Positions 6,914 to 13,452 of a stretch of DNA of 19,282 nucleotides are shown piece after piece. The DNA is from Hyphomonas sp. UBA5111 (GTDB taxonomy: Bacteria > Pseudomonadota > Alphaproteobacteria > Caulobacterales > Hyphomonadaceae). Made by a program: the position numbers and the translations under genes. The stretch is taken from positions 1-19,282 of the forward strand of contig DHZF01000127.1 in the NCBI GenBank assembly GCA_002414505.1. Reading direction: 5' to 3'. The first letter of the stretch is position 1; each line of letters opens with the position of its first letter. The notes under the pieces were generated by a model, which had not been told where the DNA came from, ran no database searches, and saw only the letters and a list, made by a program, of their open reading frames with translations.

Positions 6914-7561
6914 TTGTCCTTCCTTTCCCGTGCCGCGCCTTTGGCGGCCTGCCTCACATGGGCAGCACTCGCTCCCATGGCCGAGGCCCGTCCCGTCTCC
7001 TACCCAGGCGGCTGGACGGTCATGCAGATGAACAATGGGGATTCCTCCTCGCTGCATGCGCATTATTCGCCCACCGCATCGGACTCGATGGGGTTCTATG
7101 CCGAGCGCAACTGGGCCGAAGACGTCCAGTTCACCGGCCTGCAATACAACCGGCTGCTGAAACGCTGGAATGGCCCCTCAAGCCAGGCGAACACTTATCT
7201 GAAGCTGGGCGTCGGCCAGGCGGATCCCTTTGGGGATGCGTCCGCTGAACTGTCCGGCTTTGCCGGGTTCGCCGCCGACTGGGAGACCCGCCGCTGGTTC
7301 GCATCCTATGAGGCCCGGGCCACCGACTATGCGGGCAACAAGAGCGTCCGCCACAGCGGGCGCGTCGGCGTTGCCCCCTATATCGGCGATTACGGCGACC
7401 TCCACACATGGCTGATGCTGCAGGTGGACAACCATCCCGAGGGCGATGAGCCCATCACCACAACCCCCCTCGTCCGGTTCTTCAAGGGCGTCCAGATGGT
7501 CGAGCTCGGCTACACGCTGGAAACCGAAGAACTGCTTGCGAACTGGATCATCCGGTTCTGA
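6914..7561 (+). CDS. Probable outer-membrane beta-barrel protein of the metal operon (TTG start)
   Basis: A 215-residue secreted protein. The TTG start at 6914 is chosen because aaaggag (6901-6907) sits 6 bases upstream and the frame then opens with a proper signal peptide (MSFLSRAAPLAACL, cleavage near AEA at residue 25). The mature chain is rich in aromatic, Gly and polar residues in alternating strand-like segments (for example 98-104, 114-133, 146-156, 165-171) and ends in a terminal Phe, LLANWIIRF. These are marks of a small outer-membrane barrel recognised by the BAM complex. I do not recognise a named family. Its place between a secreted metal-binding protein and a MerP/MerT-like pair suggests a metal porin or a periplasmic partner. 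A soluble beta-sandwich protein is the main alternative. Confidence 0.75.
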   Translation: MSFLSRAAPLAACLTWAALAPMAEARPVSYPGGWTVMQMNNGDSSSLHAHYSPTASDSMGFYAERNWAEDVQFTGLQYNRLLKRWNGPSSQANTYLKLGVGQADPFGDASAELSGFAGFAADWETRRWFASYEARATDYAGNKSVRHSGRVGVAPYIGDYGDLHTWLMLQVDNHPEGDEPITTTPLVRFFKGVQMVELGYTLETEELLANWIIRF

Positions 7562-7580
7562 TTTCCAAAGGATATTACTC

Positions 7581-7985
7581 ATGAAACTGATCAAAACCGC
7601 TTTCGCCTCCGTCGCTCTCAGCCTGCTGGCCGCTCCGGCCATGGCGGAACATCCTATGGACCATTCGAAGATGGATCATTCGAAGATGGATCATTCGGCG
7701 CATGCCGACATGGTCGCTGAACCCAATACCGATGCCGACCCGGCCGCTTCGGCCCAGACCGTCACCGCCAAGGTGAACGGCCTCGTCTGCGATTTCTGTG
7801 CACAGGCCGTCCGCAAGGTGTTCAAGAAGCAGGACGCCGTCGAAAGCGTCAATGTCGACCTCGACTCAGGCGAGATCGTGCTTGGCCTGAAAGCCGGCGC
7901 AACGCTGGATGACGAGACCATCGGCAAGCTGATCCGCAAATCCGGTTACTCGCTGGTCAGCATTGACCGGGGAGAGGGCGCATGA
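7581..7985 (+). CDS. Periplasmic MerP-like heavy-metal-associated (HMA) domain protein with Met/His repeat
   Basis: A 134-residue protein: signal peptide (1-22, cleaved after AMA), a Met/Asp/His-rich segment with three MDHSx repeats (26-40), a linker, and one ferredoxin-fold HMA domain (about 60-129). The metal site is C70-DF-C73 within NGLVCDFCAQ; classical MerP and copper chaperones have GMTCxxC, so the Met is replaced by Leu-Val and the intervening pair is DF. This protein is longer than MerP (about 91 residues) because of the repeat segment. The ATG at 7581 is preceded by aaagga (7567-7572); the frame is open upstream into the previous gene, but without a start as good. It would carry Cu(I), Hg(II) or a similar ion in the periplasm. 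The stop overlaps the start of the MerT-like gene (ATGA), so the two are translationally coupled. Confidence 0.9.
   Translation: MKLIKTAFASVALSLLAAPAMAEHPMDHSKMDHSKMDHSAHADMVAEPNTDADPAASAQTVTAKVNGLVCDFCAQAVRKVFKKQDAVESVNVDLDSGEIVLGLKAGATLDDETIGKLIRKSGYSLVSIDRGEGA
7656..7700 (+). repeat. Three tandem 15-bp units coding MDHSK/MDHSK/MDHSA
   Basis: Units at 7656-7670, 7671-7685 and 7686-7700 are near identical: the first two differ only at one base (c/t in the His codon context) and the third ends in gcg. They encode a Met/His metal-binding tract in the HMA protein. Near-identity at the DNA level suggests recent duplication, so copy number may vary among relatives. Confidence 0.9.
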
Positions 7986-8368
7986 GCGAAGACGTAAAAT
8001 CGCCGAGCACGCTGCCGGCTTTCCTGTCGCTGTTCACCTCGACCGGCACACTGGTCTGTTGTGCCCTGCCGGCCCTGCTGGTCAGCATCGGCGCCGGCGC
8101 CGTGATGGCCGGGCTGATCGAGGCCGTGCCGCAAATCACCTGGCTCGGCAGGAACAAGACGCTGGTGTTCAGCATCGCGGCCGTCATGATCGCGCTGGCC
8201 GGGGCCTGGCAATGGCATGCAAGGTCCCTGCCCTGCCCGATTGATCCGGTGAAGGCGCGGGCGTGTACGCGGGCGCGCCAGCTCAGCTGGATCGTCTGGT
8301 GGGTCAGCGTCGTCGCATTTCTGGTGGGCGGGTTCTTCGCCTTCTTCGCGGCGAGCCTGCTCGGCTGA
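7982..8368 (+). CDS. MerT-like inner-membrane metal transporter
   Basis: A 128-residue membrane protein with three predicted helices (about 21-47, 60-79 and 102-126), the MerT layout. A vicinal cysteine pair C26-C27 lies in the first helix (TLVCCALPAL), as in MerT, where it takes the ion from MerP. A second pair of cysteines, C85 and C95, lies in the loop between helices 2 and 3 (SLPCPID...ARACTRAR), also as in MerT although spaced more widely. It would accept the ion from the HMA protein upstream and move it into the cytoplasm. No merA, merR or merB is nearby, so mercury resistance is not implied; copper import is an inference from the Sco1 gene next to it. It overlaps the HMA gene by 4 bases and ends just before a strong terminator. 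Confidence 0.85.
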   Translation: MSEDVKSPSTLPAFLSLFTSTGTLVCCALPALLVSIGAGAVMAGLIEAVPQITWLGRNKTLVFSIAAVMIALAGAWQWHARSLPCPIDPVKARACTRARQLSWIVWWVSVVAFLVGGFFAFFAASLLG

Positions 8369-8375
8369 TGAGGTC

Positions 8376-8407
8376 AGGGCCCGGCTGGAAAGTCGGGCCC
8401 TTTTTCT
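8376..8407 (+). terminator. Rho-independent terminator of the metal operon
   Basis: An 11-bp stem (8376-8386 with 8391-8401; one G-U pair, otherwise Watson-Crick) closes a GGAA tetraloop and is followed by TTTTTCT. It starts 8 bases after the MerT-like stop codon. The opposite strand has no T-run, so it should act mainly on the plus-strand operon, just before the convergent Sco1 gene ends at 8406. Confidence 0.92.
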
Positions 8408-9044
8408 ATTCCTGCAGAATTTCTCCGAGACAGGCCGAGATGGTTTCGGCGGTGTCTTCATGAGTGAAGAAGGTTTTCAGCTGCCACTCCTCGTCCATCA
8501 GATAGAGGAGCGAGGTATGGTCCATCGTATATTCGGACTGGCTCTCTGATTGTTCGACGCGGGAATAGTCCGACAGGAACGCGTCGGCGGCCGCGCGCAC
8601 CTCTTCCGGCGAGCCGGTCAGGCCAACCAGATTCTTCGGAAAGCGCGGCGCCTTCACATAGCTGGCCAGCACCTCAGGCGTGTCCCGTTCCGGATCGACC
8701 GAGATCAGCAGGGTCTGCGGGGGCGCGACGCCTTCCGGCAACATCTCATAGGCGCGTTCGACATTGACCAGCGTCATCGGGCAGACATCCGGGCAATAGG
8801 TGAAACCAAAATAGATCAGGGTCGGACGGCCCTTGAAATTTTCCTCCGTCACGCGCTCACCGGAATCCGACACAAGCGAGATCGGCCCGCCAATCTCGGG
8901 ATAGGCACGGCTGAGACAGCTGGCCTGAACGCCGCCGGATTTTGGCGCGCGTGCAGAATCTGCTTCCGGCGCTGATGCGGGGGAACAGCCAGACAGAAGC
9001 GCCGCTGCCAGCAGCGCAGACGAAGTTGCAATCGATCTGATCAT
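8406..9044 (-). CDS. senC: SCO1/SenC family copper chaperone lipoprotein
   Basis: A 212-residue thioredoxin-fold protein that would deliver Cu(I) to the CuA or CuB centre of cytochrome oxidase or act as a thiol-redox partner in the periplasm. The copper site is complete: C84 and C88 in FTYCPDVCP and H176 in the DHTSLLYLMD segment. The N-terminus has a signal with a lipobox (LSGC, Cys20), so it should be membrane-tethered by lipid. Two adjacent ATGs (9047 and 9044) can start it; a longer TTG start at 9083 would add residues ahead of the signal peptide and run into regB's leader, so it was not chosen. No clear Shine-Dalgarno is seen. It is divergent from regB with 65 bases between and converges on the metal operon. 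Confidence 0.93.
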   Translation of the reverse strand: MIRSIATSSALLAAALLSGCSPASAPEADSARAPKSGGVQASCLSRAYPEIGGPISLVSDSGERVTEENFKGRPTLIYFGFTYCPDVCPMTLVNVERAYEMLPEGVAPPQTLLISVDPERDTPEVLASYVKAPRFPKNLVGLTGSPEEVRAAADAFLSDYSRVEQSESQSEYTMDHTSLLYLMDEEWQLKTFFTHEDTAETISACLGEILQE

Positions 9045-9109
9045 CATGACCGCGATATGCGCCGCAAGCGGTGCTTGGCGCAAGCGTCACGCTGCCGCAT
9101 AAGGCGCGG

Positions 9110-10480
9110 ATGGATGATTTGGCCCGCGACGGACACATAGATCTCGACGATGCGATCTTCACCCTTCCCCCGGAAGGGCTGGGGTCGGCGCAATCCGCCC
9201 TCGGGCGCACGCGCCTGCGCACCTTCATCACGCTGCGCTGGCTGGCCGTGGCCGGACAGACGGCAGCCGTCTTGTTCGTGGCGTTCGGTCTTGGCTTTGA
9301 CATGCCGCTGGCGCTTTGCCTGTCGATCATCGCGGCGTCGGCCTGGCTGAACGTCTTCCTGTCATTCGCTTTCCAGAGCCAGCGCCTGACGCGCGGCTGG
9401 GAAGCGACGCTGCAACTGGCCTTCGACACGGTGCAACTGGCGGCGCTGATTGCGGCGACTGGCGGGCTGTCCAACCCGTTCCTGCTGCTGCTGGTCGCGC
9501 CCGTCACTGTGGCCGCCCTCAGCCTCAGCCCCTTCCGCGCAACCCTGATCGCCCTGCTCGCCCTGTTGCTCGCGGCGCTGATGCCGCTGATCCACCTGCC
9601 CCTCCCCTGGGGCGTGGCGAATTCCTCGATCACATTGCCACCCCTGTTCCAGCTCGGCCAGTTCGCGGCGCTTGCGGTGGGCGTGGTCTTCTTCGCCCTG
9701 TCGGCGGCACGGGTCAGTCAGGACGAGGCCCGGCTGGTGCGCGCGCTGGATGCAGCCGGCGTCGTGATGGCGCGCGAGCAGCGCCTCTCCGCGCTCGGCG
9801 CAATGTCCGCCATGACCACGCACGAACTCGGCACGCCGCTCGCCACCATCCACCTCGTCGCCAAGGAATTGCAGGCGGATTTGACCGAGGATGATCCGCG
9901 CGCCGAGGACATTACCCTGATCGCCGAACAGGCCGACCGGTGCCGCGCCATCCTTGCCACGATCCGCGAGGCCCGCGAGGCGACCGACATTGTCCACGCG
10001 CAGATCCCACTCGATTCCCTGGTCGCCGAGGCGGCGGCACCGTTCAAGGGACTGGGCGTGGATGTGGGCGTCCGGGCCGAACCGGGCGAAGGCGGCGCCC
10101 CGCGCGCGCCAATCCTGAAGCGCAGCCCGGAAGTGCTGCATGCGCTGGGCGCCTTTATCGAGAATGCGGTCAGCTTTGCCGATACGCGCGTCAATGTGGT
10201 CGCCACCTGGACGGCGGACCAGATCATGATCACGATCAGCGATGACGGGCCGGGCTTTGCCGCCGAAGTGCTGCCAAAACTGGGCGAACCCTATGTTTCC
10301 CAACGCGGCGAAGCGCATCTGGGCGGCGGCGATATGGGCCTTGGCTTCTTCATTGCCAAAACCCTGATCGAACGGACCGGGGGCCGTATCGCGACCCGTA
10401 ACCGCACTCCGCCCAAGAAGGGCGCGGTCGTCCAGACCCTATGGCCACTGAGCATTTTGCAGGCGCCTGACTTGGATTAA
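9110..10480 (+). CDS. regB: Redox-sensing histidine kinase, RegB/PrrB/ActS family
   Basis: A 456-residue membrane sensor kinase. Six or so hydrophobic helices fill residues about 38-200. The family's quinone-binding heptad is present as GGLSNPF (118-124). The H-box is LGAMSAMTTHELGTPLATI, with phospho-accepting H238, and the redox-active cysteine of RegB is at C278 in ADRCRAIL. The ATPase shows the N-box at E351-N352, DDGPGF (378-383) and GLGFFIAK (410-417). In the family, oxidised quinone or disulfide formation at this Cys turns the kinase off. ATG at 9110 is preferred (aagg about 5 bases before); an in-frame GTG at 9071 would add 13 residues. It forms an operon with regA (47-base gap) and is divergent from senC. 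It would control respiration, carbon and redox genes. Confidence 0.94.
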   Translation: MDDLARDGHIDLDDAIFTLPPEGLGSAQSALGRTRLRTFITLRWLAVAGQTAAVLFVAFGLGFDMPLALCLSIIAASAWLNVFLSFAFQSQRLTRGWEATLQLAFDTVQLAALIAATGGLSNPFLLLLVAPVTVAALSLSPFRATLIALLALLLAALMPLIHLPLPWGVANSSITLPPLFQLGQFAALAVGVVFFALSAARVSQDEARLVRALDAAGVVMAREQRLSALGAMSAMTTHELGTPLATIHLVAKELQADLTEDDPRAEDITLIAEQADRCRAILATIREAREATDIVHAQIPLDSLVAEAAAPFKGLGVDVGVRAEPGEGGAPRAPILKRSPEVLHALGAFIENAVSFADTRVNVVATWTADQIMITISDDGPGFAAEVLPKLGEPYVSQRGEAHLGGGDMGLGFFIAKTLIERTGGRIATRNRTPPKKGAVVQTLWPLSILQAPDLD

Positions 10481-10527
10481 AGGCCGGTTCGGACCTATAT
10501 GACGGTTATTGTACCAAGGATATGACG

Positions 10528-11100
10528 ATGGAACGGCCCATTAATGTGAATTTGCACGATAGCCTCAAGGATGTTGAGGACCGTTCGTGCCTCGTAATGG
10601 ATGATGATGGTCCGTTCGTGCAACGCATGGCGCGGGCGCTCGCCCAGCGCGGTTTCGTTGTTTCTGCCGTCTCGACCGTCTCCGAAGGCAAGGATATCGC
10701 CCGCCTCAATCCCCCGGCCTTTGCCGTTCTGGACCTGCGTCTGGAAGACGGCAGCGGGCTGGATGTGGTGGAAGTGCTGCACAAGCACCGGCCTGACGCC
10801 CGCGCGGTGATCCTAACCGGATATGGCGCGATTGCGACCGCTGTCGCCGCCGTGAAAGCCGGCGCTGTGGATTATCTGTCGAAGCCGGCCGACGTGGAAG
10901 ACATTATCCGCGCCCTCGCCGCCTCGCCGGACGAAAAGCCCGCCCCGCCGGAGAATCCGATGTCGGCAGACCGGGTGCGCTGGGAACATATCCAGCGCGT
11001 CTACGAGCTGTGCAATCACAACGTCTCGGAAACAGCGCGCCGCCTGAACATGCACCGCCGGACCCTGCAACGTATTCTTGCAAAACGGGCCCCACGTTAA
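10528..11100 (+). CDS. regA: Redox response regulator, RegA/PrrA/ActR family
   Basis: A 190-residue response regulator: receiver domain about 20-130, Pro-rich linker (136-145), and a Fis-type helix-turn-helix at the C-terminus (about 165-188, NVSETARRLNMHRRTLQRIL). The receiver has D25/D26, phospho-acceptor D69 in VLDLRLEDGSGLD, T97 and K119. The DLRLEDGSG stretch and the short HTH are hallmarks of the RegA family. ATG at 10528 is chosen because aagga (10516-10520) lies 7 bases upstream; another ATG at 10522 is only 1 base from it. It is the cognate partner of RegB just upstream. The 47-base gap between them shows no terminator. Confidence 0.95.
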   Translation: MERPINVNLHDSLKDVEDRSCLVMDDDGPFVQRMARALAQRGFVVSAVSTVSEGKDIARLNPPAFAVLDLRLEDGSGLDVVEVLHKHRPDARAVILTGYGAIATAVAAVKAGAVDYLSKPADVEDIIRALAASPDEKPAPPENPMSADRVRWEHIQRVYELCNHNVSETARRLNMHRRTLQRILAKRAPR

Positions 11101-11110
11101 ACCCAATCCT

Positions 11111-11123
11111 GCAACAGTGTTGC
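11111..11123. promoter_or_regulatory. Perfect 13-bp palindrome upstream of the TonB receptor gene
   Basis: GCAACA-G-TGTTGC has 6-bp arms about a single central base. It lies 11 bases after the regA stop and 85 bases before the receptor's start codon, a sensible place for an operator. No T-run follows, so it is unlikely to be a terminator. The regulator is not known. Confidence 0.4.
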
Positions 11124-11173
11124 CGGAAAGCGTCGCTCGCGCGCACGCAGGCCTGCCATGAGCTAAATGCAGT

Positions 11174-11188
11174 TGCGTCTCATTCTGA
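11174..11188 (+). promoter_or_regulatory. Possible Fur-like box
   Basis: TGCGTCTCATTCTGA matches 12 of 15 positions of a Fur-type box of the form TGCGAATCATTCTCA and 9 of 15 of the E. coli-type consensus, both from memory. It lies 20 bases before the start of the TonB-dependent receptor, where a repressor would block transcription or initiation. The match is not strongly palindromic. Confidence 0.3.
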
Positions 11189-11208
11189 GCGACTGGTAAG
11201 CGCCGGGC

Positions 11209-13449
11209 ATGAAAAAATTTCAGTGCTCAGTCGCCCCGCTCGCCCTCCTCGCTTTTGCCCTCCCAGCCACGGCCCAATCCGATGACCCGGTGAACCGGTT
11301 GGACACGATCGTCACCACCGCCACCCCCAGCGCCGCGCCTCTGACAGACATTCCGATGTCCGTCAGCGTGATCGAGTCCAGCGACCTGTCGCTGGCCGAT
11401 GCCTATGTCAGCGCCGAGGACATGACTGACCTGTTGACCGGGGTAGAGGCCGCCGTTGCAAACGGCACGCAGGTCGCCTTCCAGATCCGTGGGGTCGGCG
11501 CGGTGGATCACCAGGCCCTGACGCCCACCGCCGCTGCGGTCTATTCCGATGGCGTTTATCTGGCGACGAACGTCCAGACCGGCCTGATGCTGTACGATCT
11601 GGACCGCGTGGAGGTCCTGAAAGGTCCGCAAGGCACGCTCTATGGGCGTAATGCGTCGGGCGGCGCGATCAATTTCATCTCCGTCCGTCCGGGCGAGGAC
11701 CAGCGCCGCTATGTACGCGCAGGATATGGCAACCTGAACCGCGTGGACTTGGATGGCGCGTATGGCGAGCACTATGACAATGGCTTCAGCTATCGTCTCG
11801 CCGGGCGATACCTGTCGCGCGATGCCGCGCTGGACAATGTAGCCGGGCCAGAGGATGCAGGCGGCGTACGGGACGAGTTCGGCCTGCGGCTTGGCCTGAA
11901 CTGGGAAGAGGCGCTTGGCGGCTTCCTTTTGGTGCGGACGCATTATGAGGAAGACAATGGCGTCAACGCCGCGCCGCGCAATGACACGCTTGACCTCGGC
12001 GATCATGAGATTGCGGTCGGCAGTGACGGCGTTCAGGACACCGATAATGAATTCTATGGCGTCTCGGCAGAATATGAGCGCGCGATGGGGCGGTGGACGC
12101 TTACATCCCTGACGGCCTTTGAGGGGTACAATCAGGAGTATGGGTTTGATTTCGATGGGGCTGTCGCCTTGTTCGACAATCCGAATTTCAACGCCAACCT
12201 CGCCTACATCCGTGATTTTCGTCAGTATTCGCAGGAATTCCGGCTGCAGACGGACTGGGAGGGTGGTAGCACCCTGATCGGCGTCTCGGGCTCGCTGGAA
12301 GATTTCAGCCAGACTTATACGATCTGGTGCGGAGACCTCGATGCTGACACGCTGCTCGGCGCTTGCCCCTATGTCGGCGCCGCAAGCCGCGCAGGACCCG
12401 CCCCGGTCTCCGACACGCGCGCCATGACCCTGGTAACAGACATTCGCCAGGACCGGTCGGCTCTGGCAGCCTTCACCTACAATGAGTTCGACCTGTCCGA
12501 CCGCCTCACCGCCACGCTTGGCGCGCGGGTGACGCATGAGCGCATCGAAGGTATGGGCAGCGGCCGTCACCTCTTCGAGGATGGCACAATCGGCTATAAT
12601 AATGTCGGTGGCCTCGGCCTTGCGGCAGGCTCGAACGAGATCGAGGACACGCGCCTCTCCGGCAATGCGGCGCTCTCCTATCAGCTCGGCCAGGGCAGCG
12701 CCTATGTATCTGTGTCCAACAGCTACAAGTCCGGGGGCTTCAATGGCGAAGTCCAGAACAATGCGACCCATTTTGCGGAGGCTGGCCTGTTCGACGCGGA
12801 AACGGTGACAGCCTATGAAGCGGGCCACAAGGGCCAGTTGGACGATGCGCTCGCTTACAGCGTCGCCGCCTTTGTGCAGGACTATCAGGACCCGCAAGCC
12901 CGCATCTTTGTGAACTTTCTGCTGCCGGACGGGTCAAGCATCACCTCCAATTCTCTGTCCAATCTCGATGAAGCCATTTCATACGGGCTGGAGGCCGATT
13001 TCGCATGGCAGGCGACGGAGCAATTCTCTCTGGATGGCGGATTGACGCTTCTGAAAACCGAGATCGACCAATCATCCGACATCGGTGGAAATGCCGACAC
13101 ATTTGACGGCAACCCCCTCCCCTTCGCGCCGGATGTCTCCGCGACCCTCGGCGGGCGCTATGAGTTCGCGCTGACCGACACGGTCGAGGCCAGCCTTGCC
13201 GCACATGCCAAGTATCGCGGTGATTATTATCTCGATCCGGAAGGTCTCAGCACCCGCATGCAAGACGGCTTCACCACGCTGCAGGCGGAGGCAAATTTCG
13301 TGTTCACGGATACCGGCGTCAGCCTGACCGTCTGGGGACGGAATTTGACCGATGAAGATTATGCCGTCTCCGGCTATGGCTTCATCGGCTATGATACGTT
13401 CCGCTCCGACCCGCGCACCTATGGCGTGCGGATCGGCTACGAATTCTAG
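11209..13449 (+). CDS. TonB-dependent outer-membrane receptor
   Basis: A 746-residue outer-membrane active transporter, with a signal peptide (cleaved near ATA, residue 22), a TonB box-like DTIVTTA (32-38), an N-terminal plug (about 45-160) and a 22-strand barrel ending in the terminal Phe of GVRIGYEF. The plug carries the conserved VEVLKGPQGTLYGRNASGGAINF region. The ligand cannot be read from the sequence; relatives of this kind carry siderophores, haem, cobalamin or plant-type compounds. The start at 11209 has only a weak ribosome binding site, but the signal peptide supports it. No tonB/exbBD is in view. A possible Fur-like box just upstream would suggest an iron substrate. Its stop lies only 3 bases from the convergent GT83 gene's stop. 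Confidence 0.93.
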   Translation: MKKFQCSVAPLALLAFALPATAQSDDPVNRLDTIVTTATPSAAPLTDIPMSVSVIESSDLSLADAYVSAEDMTDLLTGVEAAVANGTQVAFQIRGVGAVDHQALTPTAAAVYSDGVYLATNVQTGLMLYDLDRVEVLKGPQGTLYGRNASGGAINFISVRPGEDQRRYVRAGYGNLNRVDLDGAYGEHYDNGFSYRLAGRYLSRDAALDNVAGPEDAGGVRDEFGLRLGLNWEEALGGFLLVRTHYEEDNGVNAAPRNDTLDLGDHEIAVGSDGVQDTDNEFYGVSAEYERAMGRWTLTSLTAFEGYNQEYGFDFDGAVALFDNPNFNANLAYIRDFRQYSQEFRLQTDWEGGSTLIGVSGSLEDFSQTYTIWCGDLDADTLLGACPYVGAASRAGPAPVSDTRAMTLVTDIRQDRSALAAFTYNEFDLSDRLTATLGARVTHERIEGMGSGRHLFEDGTIGYNNVGGLGLAAGSNEIEDTRLSGNAALSYQLGQGSAYVSVSNSYKSGGFNGEVQNNATHFAEAGLFDAETVTAYEAGHKGQLDDALAYSVAAFVQDYQDPQARIFVNFLLPDGSSITSNSLSNLDEAISYGLEADFAWQATEQFSLDGGLTLLKTEIDQSSDIGGNADTFDGNPLPFAPDVSATLGGRYEFALTDTVEASLAAHAKYRGDYYLDPEGLSTRMQDGFTTLQAEANFVFTDTGVSLTVWGRNLTDEDYAVSGYGFIGYDTFRSDPRTYGVRIGYEF

Positions 13450-13452
13450 GCC

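Noticed and set aside
7446..7580. Upstream extension of the HMA gene into the preceding gene
   Set aside because: The ATG at 7581 has a ribosome binding site and begins a standard signal peptide; the extension would bury that signal peptide inside the protein.
6510..8368. Calling the operon a mercury-resistance (mer) operon
   Set aside because: MerP- and MerT-like genes are present but merA, merR, merB and merD are absent, the HMA motif is not the MerP one, and Sco1 is the neighbour.
9045..9083. TTG start for senC at 9083
   Set aside because: It would place 13 residues before the lipoprotein signal and overlap the regB leader. The ATG pair at 9047/9044 fits better.
9362..10318. 318-codon minus-strand frame opposite regB
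   Set aside because: It is antisense to the kinase core with H-box and ATP-binding motifs; its product is low-complexity and Gln/Arg-rich.
11227..12897. 556-codon minus-strand open frame opposite the TonB receptor
   Set aside because: It mirrors the third-position GC bias of the receptor gene, which has clear signal peptide, plug and barrel motifs. No domain is recognisable in the antisense product.
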